Of a DNA stretch of 64,000 nucleotides, positions 9,275 to 20,031 are shown piece by piece. The notes under the pieces were generated by a model. It had not been told where the DNA came from and made no database searches. It was given only the letters and a program-made list of their open reading frames with translations. The stretch is from Marinilabiliales bacterium (GTDB lineage: Bacteria; Bacteroidota; Bacteroidia; Bacteroidales; ML635J-15). How positions within the stretch are numbered: position 1 is the stretch's first letter; each line of letters starts with the position of its first letter. The translations under genes and the position numbers were made by a program. Location: the NCBI GenBank assembly GCA_002869385.1, contig PKTB01000005.1:62001-126000 (forward strand). The letters are read 5' to 3'.

Positions 9275-9883
9275 TTATATTAAATACATACCAACAAGAT
9301 TAACAAATGCCACAAAAACACTTACTATTAGAACAACTAATCCAAAATTAAACAGTTGATCAATATACTCTTTAAATGAATCAACTCCATATCCAAAAAT
9401 AGCTGTAGGTAAATCTACAATGCTAATACGACTTATTACGCCAATAAGACCATCCATAGGGATAAATGGATCAGCCGCTAAGAGTGCTGCTAAAAACCCC
9501 ATTAAACCAATAGATATTGGAACAATAGCACCAATAACACCAAAAGTTTTAAAAACGCACGGCATTATGTCTACAATATTGTTTGGATCATTCAAGATTA
9601 ATTTTGAGCGATGATACAAAGCTCCTATCACAAATAAATAGGTAATAGCAACAATAATTAAGCATAACAAGAACAATAATAAGTGTCTGATAATTGGAAA
9701 TGCATCCAAATCAAATACAAAATCAAAATAATCTATTGCAACCGAAATTATGTTATAAATTCCATAAATAGCTATTACAGCAGCTGCAAATACAAAAATA
9801 AACTTAAAGGCTTTCTTGAAGAAATTATCATTTTCGACAATAGAAACCGGTTTAGAAGTAAAGAATCCTAATAATTTTTCCAT
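9275..9883 (-). CDS. Integral membrane protein, function unknown
   Basis: A 202-residue protein with about four hydrophobic helices (near residues 27-50, 64-90, 112-137 and 176-200) and a short cytoplasmic N-terminus MEKLLGFFTSKP. The layout resembles small DUF4282/YIP1-type membrane proteins, but I do not recognise a specific motif. It is monocistronic, divergent from trkH, and carries its own terminator at 9189-9214. A -7-like TATCTTTG (minus strand, plus 910-917 of this kilobase, i.e. 9910-9917) lies 27 bp upstream of the ATG without a clear -33 partner. Confidence 0.6.
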   Translation of the reverse strand: MEKLLGFFTSKPVSIVENDNFFKKAFKFIFVFAAAVIAIYGIYNIISVAIDYFDFVFDLDAFPIIRHLLLFLLCLIIVAITYLFVIGALYHRSKLILNDPNNIVDIMPCVFKTFGVIGAIVPISIGLMGFLAALLAADPFIPMDGLIGVISRISIVDLPTAIFGYGVDSFKEYIDQLFNFGLVVLIVSVFVAFVNLVGMYLI

Positions 9884-10130
9884 AGTTTGAAGTTTTTGAT
9901 TGATTTATGCAAAGATAATAAAATTTAATAGCAACGAAGTCTATTGTCAAAACAATAACCACTATTAATAATTTTCAAATATTTGTTGAAGTCAAAATCT
10001 TTATAAAATCTTAATGCACACATGCTCCAATTTAATAAAGTTTTAATGTATTCCACTGTAACTTTGTAATAGAAACAAACACAAGAAACTAACTGCGAAA
10101 AAGGGTAATTGATTAATAATAGATAAAAGG

Positions 10131-11594
10131 TTGAAACGCAGCTTAAGTTTAAACATAGGGTTAATTAAAATGATAACAGGAAGAATACTTTCAATGTTGT
10201 CAATATGCTTGTTGTCCTGTGTATTTATTGCAATATATTTTAAAGAGAGTATCACACCATTTTTTTATTCAATTGCCATTTGCCTTCCTATTGCAGCAAT
10301 TCTACTTTACATTAGCAGAAAAAACAAGATTAAACAAGTAAGGCTAAAAATAAAAGACTCTTTTTTTATTGTCAGTATGTCTTGGATATTAATTGGAATT
10401 ATTGGAGCACTACCTTACTTATTCAGCCATAATAATATAAGCCTTACAGACTCACTTTTTGAATCAATATCAGGATTTACTACAACAGGAAGCAGTATAC
10501 TAACAGATATTGAAGCATTACCTAAATCTTTACTATTTTGGAGAAGTCTGACACATTGGATAGGTGGAATTGGTATCATAGTTTTAGTGCTAATGGTTTT
10601 ACCAGAAATGCAACTGGGAGGATATAAAATTTTTAATCGAGAATCCTCATTGCAGGAAAGAATAACTCCAAAAGCAAAATCTGCTGGATTCAGAGTATTT
10701 TTAATCTATCTTGGTTTAACCATTGCAGAGATTATTTTCCTATTGTTTGGAAAAATGTCACTATTTGACAGTGTCTGTCATTCTTTTGCGACAGTTGCAA
10801 CAGGTGGCTTTTCTCCAAAAAACACCAGTATTACGGATTATTCCCCATACATTCAGTATGTGATCATGGTTTTCATGATATTAGCCGGAACAAACTTTAC
10901 TGTACATTACATTCTACTACATGGAAAATTCAAGAAAGCTTTTAAAAATGAAGAACTAAAACTTTATTTATTAATTATACTGATATTGGGAGGAATAGTT
11001 ACAGCAGGTTTATACTTAAAAGCTCACTTACCTTTTGAACAAGCATTTAGGGAAGCCTACTTCCAGCTAATTTCAATAATCACATGTACAGGTTTTGCTA
11101 CTGCTGACTACCTACAATGGCCACAATACCTATGGATACTTATTTTCTTTGCAATGTTTATTGGTGGGAGTACAGGTTCTACTGCAGGTGGAATAAAAGT
11201 ATCTCGACATTTAATTATTCTTAAAAACATAAATCGTCGATTTAAACAAATGCTTTATCCTAAGGCAATTATCATGGTCAGATATAACAACAAAAGTCTC
11301 GGAGAGAATGAAAACTCAAAGGTCATGACATTTGTTAGTCTATATTTTATTGTTTTTACAATAAGTACTGTCTTGTTAGTATTTACCGGGATGGATATTC
11401 AATAATCAGCAGGATCTACAGCAACATGCATGGCAGGAATAGGCCCGGGTATCGGATTGGTTGGCCCTGCGGATAATTTCTCTGCAATTCCTAAAATATC
11501 AAAATACATTTTAATGGTTTTAATGATTATCGGAAGACTTGAACTATTTACTGTTCTGATACTTTTCTCAAAGTCATTCAGAAGAGCTGTTTAG
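10131..11594 (+). CDS. trkH: Trk/Ktr-type potassium uptake channel subunit TrkH, interrupted by in-frame TAA
   Basis: Potassium-translocating subunit in the inner membrane. It has selectivity-filter segments SGFTTTGSSILT, ATVATGGFSP, TCTGFATADY and, after the interruption, CMAGIGPGIGLVGPADNFS, so all four pore loops are present. The start appears to be TTG at 10131 (KRSLSLNIGLIK), preceded by AAAAGG; the next ATG at 10170 would lose the first part of helix 1. Codon 425 (11403-11405) is TAA just before pore loop 4. A Glu codon hit by G to T fits. Reading continues in frame to TAG at 11594. No trkA is in the window. The next two genes encode a KdpDE-like sensor pair. Confidence 0.87.
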
Positions 11595-11632
11595 AAAAGT
11601 TTAATTTTGATTATATTTATAGATTCAAAATC

Positions 11633-13159
11633 ATGAGATTGAAAACTAAAAATAAAAAGCTAAAAACATTTACAGATTATTTGTTAGCAATAACACTTGT
11701 TGCTGTTGTTGACACCATTAGCTGGTTTATTTTCAGACAAGGTAATTATCATGTGGTTTCTTTGGTTTTACTTTTCTTAGTTTCAATATTGGCTACTTTT
11801 TTAAACACATGGGTAGTTCTTTCAGCTGCAACTCTTAGTGCATTAAGTTGGAATTACTTTTTCATTCCTCCACACTTCACTTTTCACATTTAAAGCACTG
11901 AAGACATCTTAATCTTCTTCTTATTCTTTACAATTGCACTTTTAAATGCAATTTTAACATCGAGAGTTAAAAATCAGGAAAAACTGGCGAGAGAAAGAGA
12001 GACCAGGACTAATTCACTGTTTAAACTTACAAGTGAATTGTCTAAAGCTAGAACTCTAAATGAAGTAATTCAGCTTTCTATTAAACAAATTAACGCTTAT
12101 TTTGATGTAAAACCCTTATTTGTTTTACAAGATGGCAATAATAATCTATCTGAAAGTTGCAGAATACAAAAAATGATTAAACTTTCGAAAGAAGATTATG
12201 AAATAGCGAATTGGGTTTTTACAAATAATAAAGAAGCAGGTGCTTTTACTGAGAATTTTAATAAAGTAGAAAACACTTTTTATCCTTTAAAAACAAACAT
12301 AGTTTCTCCCGGAGTCTTGATAATAAAACACAATAAAAAACTCAGCTGTTCAAAAAAAGATTTTTGGAATACATTTACTACCTTAATATCTAATGCCCTA
12401 GAAAGAGAGTTCCTTAGAGAAATTGCCGAAAAAGCCAGATTTTTGGATGAATCAGACAGACTCTATAAAACTCTTTTCAACTCTCTTTCCCATGAATTCA
12501 GAATTCCTGTCGCTACAATAATGGGCGCAAGAGAAAGTATCTGCAGCAGTACCAATACTTCTGGAATCCAAAAAAGTCTTATGGATGAAATACTTACAGC
12601 TTCATTGAGACTAAACAGACTTGTTGAAAACCTTCTAAATATTTCAAGACTTGAAAATGATAGGATATCTCCACGTTTAGACTGGTATGATTTAAATGAC
12701 ATAATTAATGAAGTGTTAGATGCACTTGAAAATGAATTAAAAGAATATGAACTAATTGTTGATATAAATGAAAACATGCCTTTAATAAAAGTAGATTTCG
12801 GACTTTTAGAACAAGTAATTTATAATGTTATACTAAATTCAATCCAACATTCATCAACTAATACAAAAATAAATCTCTCTGCAACTCATAATAACGAAAC
12901 ACTATACCTTACTATCTCAGATCAGTGTAAAGGATTTAATACCGAAAACACTCTAAATGTATTCAACAAATTCTTTAGAGACTCAGGAAATGTAAGTGGT
13001 GGTTTAGGATTAGGGCTTTCGATAGTTAAGGGATTTATAGAAGCTCATAAAGGCAAAGTAAATGCAAAAAACGGTGAATCAGGCGGTGCTATTATAGAAA
13101 TTTCAATTCCGTCAAAAATACCAATTTTTAATGATAAATATGATCTAAGTAATGAATAA
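11633..13159 (+). CDS. KdpD-like sensor histidine kinase without the KdpD N-terminal domain, interrupted by in-frame TAA
   Basis: A 508-codon sensor kinase. It has a DUF4118-type membrane domain of about four helices (residues 15-115), ending with the KdpD-like WNYFFIPPHFTFHI motif. This is followed by a GAF-like region, HisKA with His287 in SHEFRIPVAT, and HATPase with NVILNSIQHS and GGLGLGLSIVKGF. The cytoplasmic KdpD and USP domains that open true KdpD are missing. Codon 87 (11891-11893) is TAA within the membrane domain (HI-stop-STEDILIFFLFF). The ATP-lid G1 box reads DQCKG instead of DxGxG (12926-12928 TGT, Gly to Cys). Both changes fit G to T. It overlaps the regulator gene by 8 bp. Confidence 0.85.
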
Positions 13160-13835
13160 AGAAGATACAATATTGGTTATTGATGATGAACTCCAAATAA
13201 GGAGATTGCTTCAAATTTCATTATCAGCAAATGGTTACAAAGTAATAATGGCTGAAGATGGTAAATCAGGTCTAAGGGAAGCTGCAACCGGGTTGCCAAA
13301 TTTAATTCTCCTTGACCTTGGCTTACCTGATCAGGATGGATTATCTGTACTTAATGCCTTGCGTGAATGGTACACAAAACCAATAATCATTCTATCTGTT
13401 CGTAAGTCAGAAGAAGATATAATAGCTGCTCTGGATTCAGGGGCTAATGACTATCTTACTAAACCATTCCGACCTGGAGAATTACTTGCAAGAATAAGAG
13501 CTGCAATGAGAATTGGTGACATCATGGAAGATGATCCTGTTATTATTACCGGAGACCTTATTGTTGACATTAGTAAGCATACTGTTCACAAAAACAATAA
13601 ATTAATAAAATTAACAAACACAGAATATTCATTGCTTACTCTATTGGCAAAAAATCGTGGTCGCGTTTTAACACATCAGTTTCTACTTAAAGAAACCTGG
13701 GGACGAAATTATCAGGAACAAACACAATATTTAAGAGTATTTGTGGCCGCTCTCCGTAAAAAAATAGAAGACAATCCAAATAAACCAAAATATCTTCAAA
13801 CTGAATCTGGTATTGGATACAGATTCTCTGAATAG
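13152..13835 (+). CDS. KdpE-like OmpR-family response regulator
   Basis: A 227-residue two-domain regulator. The receiver domain has the acidic pair Asp11-Asp12, phospho-acceptor Asp55 (LILLDLGLPD) and the Lys in DYLTKPF. A C-terminal winged-helix DNA-binding domain ends with LRVFVAALRKKIEDNP and ESGIGYRF, typical of KdpE. Its start lies inside the kinase gene (ATGAATAA overlap), which indicates translational coupling. Given trkH upstream, it probably controls potassium uptake or turgor genes, although no kdpFABC operon is visible here. No anomalies seen. Confidence 0.9.
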   Translation: MNKEDTILVIDDELQIRRLLQISLSANGYKVIMAEDGKSGLREAATGLPNLILLDLGLPDQDGLSVLNALREWYTKPIIILSVRKSEEDIIAALDSGANDYLTKPFRPGELLARIRAAMRIGDIMEDDPVIITGDLIVDISKHTVHKNNKLIKLTNTEYSLLTLLAKNRGRVLTHQFLLKETWGRNYQEQTQYLRVFVAALRKKIEDNPNKPKYLQTESGIGYRFSE

Positions 13836-13871
13836 TAAAAAAAAACATTTTTATGCAAATCTCCTTTTTTA

Positions 13872-13879
13872 TATATTTG
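13872..13879 (+). promoter_or_regulatory. Candidate -7 promoter element for the C1 protease
   Basis: TATATTTG fits the Bacteroidota TAnnTTTG -7 element and lies 20 bp before the ATG. The -33 region holds only a T run (ACATTTTTA) rather than a clean TTTG, so support is moderate. Confidence 0.4.
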
Positions 13880-13899
13880 TATAAAAATATTAGCCATTT

Positions 13900-15876
13900 A
13901 TGAAGCCAATCAAGCCATTTTTATTATTAGCAATTTTATTTTTTTCAATTAATTCATTTTCACAATTCGATCCTAGCTACGACTCAAGAACTTACGGCTA
14001 TGTAACGCCCGTAAAAGATCAAGGTTTAACCTGTGGTTCATGTTGGTCATTTGCAAGTTGCGCAGCAATTGAATCTTCATTTCTAAAACAAGGATACGGG
14101 ACATTTGACCTATCAGAAGATAATTTGACAGACTGCCACAATTTTGACCCGGGTCCATGTGAATGGGGTAATTATTATATGACACATGCTATTTTAAGTG
14201 CTCATCATGGAGTTTTAACAGAGACTCAGGATCCATATACTACAAGTACTCAAGATTGTCCTTTTAATCAAATATTCCCCCCGGAACCAACTGCATTTGT
14301 TGAAGAAATGAGAATAATCTCTAACGAAATAGATGATATAAAACAAGCAATACTTGACTATGGAGCTGTTGCATCAAGTATGTTTTTTAATGGGATTCCA
14401 GCAAATTATGATGCTGCTAATTATAAATATTATGATGCAGTAATTGGCAGTGAAGACGAACCTTATGCACACTGCGTGACAATTGTTGGATGGGATGACA
14501 ATATAACTTTTACAGGGGCCCCTGATAATGGTGGTTGGATTATTAAAGACTCATATGGAACATCCTGGGCAAATAGCGGTTACTTTTACTGTTCATATTA
14601 TGATGCCGGAATATTAAGTTCAAATGTTGTATTTCCAAGTGTTGAAGAAATTCCACCAGCAGTCAATGTACCACATGTTTATTATTATGATGAATTCGGA
14701 TGGGTTAATAATTATGGTTACACAAGTAATGAGGCTTACGCATTAATAAAATATACAATAATGCCGGAATCAGGAAATATGTCAGGACAGCAAATAAAAA
14801 GAATTGGAACTTATGCTGTTACTGAAAACTGTACAATCGATTTAGAATTATATCGCACAAAGACCGGAAATGCCCTTTCTGATTTTATTACTTCTACAAG
14901 TATTAATTGTGATGAAGCAGGATTTTATACAGCTCCTCTAAATTTAAGTACCGATACTATTGGATCAGAAATATTTATAAAAGTAAAATACACATGTGAC
15001 ATTTCCTCAAATCAACCAATTCCTATTGAAGAATATGAAGAATACAGTTATTCCGCTTTCACTTCAACAACAGGACTTTGTTGGATTAGCAATGATGGTA
15101 GTAATTGGACTCAAATTGGTGGAGGAACATCCTATGACTTTGATTTATGCATAAAAATGTATACTGAGAATGGTCCGAAAGCTATTATGTCTGACATTCC
15201 CGAAAGTGTTTGCATAAATGAGCCTGTAAACCTAAATTGTGAAAACTTTACTTTTGACAGTATAAAATGGTATGTAAATGACTTACAAGTATCTGACATG
15301 CCGAATTACACATATTTCCCTACAGAAAGCGGAATTATTACAATTGATTTAATTGTTTGGTCCGGGCATAATTCTGATACCGTCACCAAAAGTCTGACCG
15401 TGTATGAGTTGCCGGAACAACCTGTTATTAGTCAGGTTAGTGAACACCTTGAATCAAGCAGTGCTTTTGCATATCAATGGCATTCTGATGGTCTGGTTGA
15501 ACTTGTTGGAGAAACTAATCAAACATTTTACCCTATCTCTAATGGAAATTATATTGTTCGTGTTTTTAATGAATGGGGTTGCTTTATCGATTCAGAACCT
15601 TTTGAATTTATAGTAGAAAATATTACGCAAAATCAAAACAATAGTTTTACAGTTTATCCAAATCCTGCAAATGACAAATTAAATATTTACTCTAATAACA
15701 AGTCGGGAAAAAATAAATATATTAAAATCTACGATTCACTAGGACGATTGGTTTATGAATTAGAAACCACAAAAGATAAAATCAATCTAGATTTAACAGA
15801 TTTTCCAAAAGGTAACTACAAAATTCAGCTTATTGAAGGCACTGATAGAACTGAAGGAAGCTTTATTAAAAATTAA
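13900..15876 (+). CDS. Secreted C1 (papain-family) cysteine protease with T9SS sorting domain
   Basis: A 658-residue exported protease. It has a signal peptide (about residues 1-21, ending FSQ). The papain-like domain has nucleophile Cys48 in TCGSCWSFA and His191 in YAHCVTIVGWDD. The third catalytic position reads Asp217 (WIIKDSYGTSW) where papains have Asn (KNSWG). Next comes a middle region of beta-sandwich type, then an Ig/PKD-like segment. The C-terminal T9SS type A sorting domain opens YPNPANDKLNIYSN and closes with FPKGNYKIQLI. It is therefore likely moved across the outer membrane by the type IX system and anchored or released. Its stop overlaps the end of convergent asnB by 4 bp. Confidence 0.88.
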   Translation: MKPIKPFLLLAILFFSINSFSQFDPSYDSRTYGYVTPVKDQGLTCGSCWSFASCAAIESSFLKQGYGTFDLSEDNLTDCHNFDPGPCEWGNYYMTHAILSAHHGVLTETQDPYTTSTQDCPFNQIFPPEPTAFVEEMRIISNEIDDIKQAILDYGAVASSMFFNGIPANYDAANYKYYDAVIGSEDEPYAHCVTIVGWDDNITFTGAPDNGGWIIKDSYGTSWANSGYFYCSYYDAGILSSNVVFPSVEEIPPAVNVPHVYYYDEFGWVNNYGYTSNEAYALIKYTIMPESGNMSGQQIKRIGTYAVTENCTIDLELYRTKTGNALSDFITSTSINCDEAGFYTAPLNLSTDTIGSEIFIKVKYTCDISSNQPIPIEEYEEYSYSAFTSTTGLCWISNDGSNWTQIGGGTSYDFDLCIKMYTENGPKAIMSDIPESVCINEPVNLNCENFTFDSIKWYVNDLQVSDMPNYTYFPTESGIITIDLIVWSGHNSDTVTKSLTVYELPEQPVISQVSEHLESSSAFAYQWHSDGLVELVGETNQTFYPISNGNYIVRVFNEWGCFIDSEPFEFIVENITQNQNNSFTVYPNPANDKLNIYSNNKSGKNKYIKIYDSLGRLVYELETTKDKINLDLTDFPKGNYKIQLIEGTDRTEGSFIKN

Positions 15877-17735
15877 ACCAAATCATTGTTCTTAAGTAAG
15901 AACTTATGTAAGATAATCAATAGCCAAATTCTATTATATAGATAGTCATGCCCCTGTTTGAATTTACGAACAAGTTTTTGGACTTCTTTAAACTCAACAA
16001 CATTAAACTGATTAATTACAGATTCATTTAAATAATCAGATATCAGAAATGATAAATCAGTTAACAACCATTTTCTAAGAGGAATTGAGAATCCCCACTT
16101 AGGTCTGTCAAAATATCTTTCAGGAACATATTCGTAAAGAACCTGTTTCAAGAGATATTTCTGAACATCACCATGGATTTTTAATTTTGGATCAATATTT
16201 AATGCCAGCTCAACAATCCTGTTGTCTAGTAAAGGGACTCTAGTTTCAAGTGCGTACCTCATCGATGCTCTATCAATCTTAACTAAAAGATCATCTTTTA
16301 GATAATATCTTAGGTCAAAAACAGCTTGTGCTTCTTCGGGAGTTAATTTTCTTACAAAGTTTTCATAATCCTGTTCAAGATTATTATCATAGATTAATTC
16401 AGGATTCAACAATTTATCTAATTCACGTTCACTAAACAAGTATTGCTCTTGCGAAAAGATATGACTTTTAATGTTTGCTTTGTTCTTATACTTATATAAA
16501 TATGATGCTCTACGAGTCCTGTTCGAAGGATATATACTCAACATAAGTCCCATAACACTTCTAAAAGTAGTATTAGGAAAATGAGTAAGTCTTTTTGCCC
16601 ATTTATATGCACCGTATCCATGGAACAATTCATCACCACCATCTCCCGACAGAACCATTGATACACTTTCTTTAGCAAGCTTTGACAACATCATAGTTGG
16701 GATAGCAGATGAGTCAGCATATGGCTCATCATAAAAATCAAGCATATCTACAATAATGTTTTTAGCATCATCTTCGGTAACCATATACTCGTGATGATCT
16801 GTACCAAGATGTTTGGCAACCTTGCGAGCATATTTTGACTCATCATATTTTGAATCAGCAAAACCAATCGAAAATGTTTTAAGCTTACCACTATATGCAC
16901 GACTTGCAACAGCTGTAACCAAACTTGAATCTATTCCACAACTCAGGAAAGTACCAAAAGGCACATCACTAACTAACCTCATACTTACAGATGATTTAAT
17001 TAGTTCATGCAATCTTGTTTTTGCTTCTTTCGGGTCGTTTATAACATTTCTTCTAATCGTTCCTTCAATATCCCAATATGATTCCATCCTAAAACCATGC
17101 TCAGATACTATACCGGTTTGTCCGTTAGGGAATTTCCTAATGTTTGAGAATATTGTATTTGGTTCTGGTATATATCCCAAATGTAAGAACTCATTTACTG
17201 CAGAATTATTGATTTGCCTTCTGTCTCTGATATATTTTATTTCGAGTAAAGATTTGAGTTCCGAAGAGAATGCAAAATTATCCCCATCCCAATAGTAGAA
17301 TAAAGGTTTAATTCCTATTCGATCGCGAAAAATATAAAGTATCTGCTCTTGCTTATCATAAATACAGATTGAAAACTGCCCATTTAGTTTATTGATAAAT
17401 GTAACACCCCATTCTGCAAAAGCTTCAACAATTACTTCAGTATCACTACTTGTCTTAAGCTCAATATCCAGATCTTCTGCAATACTTTTAAAATTATATA
17501 CCTCTCCATTATACACACAGACATACCTCATGGAGTGAGACTCCATAGGCTGATTTGCATCATTTGATAAATCAAGAATGCTCAAGCGTTGATGTCACAG
17601 TCCAATACTTTCAGTAAAATAACTCCCCTCAGCATCAGGTCCACGATGAACAAGGCATGTAGTCATACTGTCCAATTCTTCCTTACTGACAAAATTGGGA
17701 TTACTTTGTGTATAAAATCCTGTTATTCCGCACAT
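15873..17735 (-). CDS. asnB: Asparagine synthase (glutamine-hydrolysing), interrupted by in-frame TGA
   Basis: Makes asparagine, or amidates a surface-glycan substrate, using glutamine. The gene spans 620 codons from ATG at 17733-17735. Cys2 (MCGITGF) is the glutaminase nucleophile, and RGPDAEGSYF and SGDGGDELFHGYG are present. Two anomalies occur. Codon 47 (17595-17597) is TGA in GL-stop-HQRLSI, where the family has Gly (GLGHRRLSI; GGA to TGA). The ATP-binding PP-loop SGGIDSS reads SCGIDSS (16938-16940 TGT, Gly to Cys). Both are G to T on the coding strand and would inactivate the enzyme. A TATTTTTG -7-like box lies upstream (minus strand, 17757-17764). Confidence 0.88.
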
Positions 17736-17802
17736 TAGTCAACAATTCTATTATTGCAAAAATAATGTATTATTACGATTTTTACTAACTTTAATCTAAT
17801 AT

Positions 17803-19185
17803 TTATATTAAGTTTTTAGGATTAGCGAGTTTATTAAACTCTTCTTCCGAAATAAATCCCGTTTCCAATGCAGCTTGTTTAAGGCTTAAATTATTTTCAT
17901 ATGCATGTTTAGCAATTGCAGCAGCCTTTTCATAACCTATTTTATCATTTAAAGCAGTTACGTTCATCAGAGATATTTCAAGATTATTTTCAACTACTGA
18001 CTTGTTAATCTGTAAATCTTTAACACAGTTATTGTTGAAAGACATCATTGCTTGACTTAAAAGTTTAACAGACTCAACAAAGTTCTTTATTATCAATGGC
18101 TTATAAACATTAAGTTCAAACTGACCATTGGCTCCACCCATAGAGATTGCAACATCATTACCAAGAACTTGAGCACAAACCATAGTTAAGGCTTCAATTT
18201 GAGTAGGATTAACTTTTCCTGGCATAATTGATGAACCAGGTTCATTGGCCGGTAATAGAATTTCTCCTAAACCGCACCTTGGCCCACTAGACATTAATCT
18301 TATATCGTTTGCAATCTTATTTAAGCCTACTGCAAGCGTTTTTAAAGCTGCATGAGCGTTAACAACAGCATCATTTGAGGCCATTGCTTCAAATTTATTA
18401 ACCGCTGGGGTAAACTTAAATCCCGTAATCTGATTTATATAATCAACAACCTTTTTATCATATCCTTTAGGTGCATTTAATCCTGTTCCTACTGCTGTAC
18501 CACCAATTGCCAACTCAGACAAATGAGATAAAGTATTCTCGATTCCTACCAAAGCATGTTCAAGTTGAGATTTATAACCTGAAAATTCCTGAGAAAAACT
18601 AATTGGTGTTGCATCCATCATATGTGTCCGACCTACTTTAATTATCCCATCAAACTCTTGAATTCTATTTTCAAAAGTAGAAATCAAATCCATCAAAGTT
18701 GGAATAAGATTCTTTTGCAATAAGCTTATTGAAGTAATGTTTAATGCAGTTGGAAAAGTATCATTTGATGATTGACTTTTGTTTATATGATCATTAGGAT
18801 GAAAAGATTTTCTATCATCTGTAAGTTTACCTCCATTAAGAACATGAGCGCGATTTGCAATTACCTCATTAAGATTCATGTTTGTTTGTGTCCCTGAACC
18901 AGTTTGCCAGACTACCAAAGGAAATTGATCATCCCATTTCCCGGCAATTATTTCATCACACACTTTTTCAATTAATACAACTTTACTCTCATTTAATTTG
19001 CCGAAATCCAGATTTGCCATGGCACATGCTTTCTTTAAAATAGCAAAAGCATAAATAAGTTCTATTGGCATCTGCTCTCCTATTTCGAAATTCTGAAAAG
19101 ATCTCTGAGTTTGTGCGCCCCAATATTTATCAGCAGGGACGTCAACAACACCCATAGTGTCATGTTCTTGTCTGGTTTTCATCAT
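17803..19185 (-). CDS. fumC: Fumarate hydratase class II
   Basis: Interconverts fumarate and malate in the TCA cycle, cytoplasmic. Its 460 residues are a normal class II length. It has WQTGSGTQTNMNLNEVIANR, HPNDHINKSQSSNDTFPTA with the catalytic His, KVGRTHMMDATP, and the family signature GSSIMPGKVNPTQ around residue 320. It starts MM at 19183-19185; either Met is possible. It is followed on the same strand by asnB (67 bp gap) and preceded by the hydrolase gene. No interruption. Confidence 0.95.
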   Translation of the reverse strand: MMKTRQEHDTMGVVDVPADKYWGAQTQRSFQNFEIGEQMPIELIYAFAILKKACAMANLDFGKLNESKVVLIEKVCDEIIAGKWDDQFPLVVWQTGSGTQTNMNLNEVIANRAHVLNGGKLTDDRKSFHPNDHINKSQSSNDTFPTALNITSISLLQKNLIPTLMDLISTFENRIQEFDGIIKVGRTHMMDATPISFSQEFSGYKSQLEHALVGIENTLSHLSELAIGGTAVGTGLNAPKGYDKKVVDYINQITGFKFTPAVNKFEAMASNDAVVNAHAALKTLAVGLNKIANDIRLMSSGPRCGLGEILLPANEPGSSIMPGKVNPTQIEALTMVCAQVLGNDVAISMGGANGQFELNVYKPLIIKNFVESVKLLSQAMMSFNNNCVKDLQINKSVVENNLEISLMNVTALNDKIGYEKAAAIAKHAYENNLSLKQAALETGFISEEEFNKLANPKNLI

Positions 19186-19227
19186 TATATTTTTAGTTTC
19201 TGAAATTTACAAAATTTTATATCAATT

Positions 19228-20025
19228 TCATAATAAGAATTCTTTTATCGCATTAGATGTATCTGCAGGATTATCATAGTGAAGCCAATGTCCAGCATTT
19301 TGTATTAACTTAAAATAGTATTTATTAAAAATAAAATCAATTAGTTTTTTATCAGAATTAGTAATATAGTTTGAATTTTCTGCCTGTAGAAACAATGTCT
19401 CAACACTAATCTTATTATCAATAAAATCATCCGGGTCTAATCCTTCCATTATATAAGGCAAATTATTTAGAAGCGAGTCTACATTTATTTTCCAACTAAA
19501 CTTGCCATCAAGTTTAGCAATATTTTTAAGCACTACATTTTTAACTGTCTCACCATAGGGTAAAAGTAGCTTACTTAGCTCTATATATTCAGTATAATCT
19601 TCTAAATTTATAGACTTCATTAGATATAATAAATTCAAATGAAAATTTGAAGTTTTATCATAATCAAGTAATGCTTTATGAGATCGTGGAGAAATATCAG
19701 CAATTACCATCTTATCTATCATCTGAGAATACTTAGCAGCAAACTCCATAGCCACTTTACCTCCCATTGAATGTCCTATCAAATTTGCTGATTGTATACC
19801 CTTAGAACGAAAATATAAATACAAATCCTCAGACATTACAGGATAATTATGCTCATCAGACAAAAATGACTCTCCGTGATTTCTTAAATCAAGCATGTGA
19901 ACAGTAAAAAAGTCTGTCAAGTCTTTTGCAACACGAATCCAACTATCCGAATTACCATATAAACCATGAAGAATAACTAAATTTCGGTCAGAACTTCCAA
20001 TAATATTTGACCTCAGGGTTTCCAA
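19228..20025 (-). CDS. Alpha/beta hydrolase (YbfF-like esterase)
   Basis: A 265-residue serine hydrolase of the alpha/beta fold. It has an oxyanion segment ILHGLYGNSDSW, nucleophile Ser86 in LIGHSMGGK, and a C-terminal catalytic His in NAGHWLHYD. It resembles the YbfF acyl-CoA/ester hydrolase group; the substrate is unknown. The best start is TTG at 20023-20025, 6 bp after the pheS stop. The preceding codon is ATT, which could be a damaged ATG given the G-to-T pattern in this window. It sits in a pheS-hydrolase pair on the minus strand. Confidence 0.82.
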   Translation of the reverse strand: METLRSNIIGSSDRNLVILHGLYGNSDSWIRVAKDLTDFFTVHMLDLRNHGESFLSDEHNYPVMSEDLYLYFRSKGIQSANLIGHSMGGKVAMEFAAKYSQMIDKMVIADISPRSHKALLDYDKTSNFHLNLLYLMKSINLEDYTEYIELSKLLLPYGETVKNVVLKNIAKLDGKFSWKINVDSLLNNLPYIMEGLDPDDFIDNKISVETLFLQAENSNYITNSDKKLIDFIFNKYYFKLIQNAGHWLHYDNPADTSNAIKEFLL

Positions 20026-20031
20026 AATATT

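Noticed and set aside
9884..10130. Riboswitch or leader RNA upstream of trkH
   Set aside because: The region is AT-rich with no recognisable conserved structure; in particular I could not make out a ydaO or kimA-type fold.
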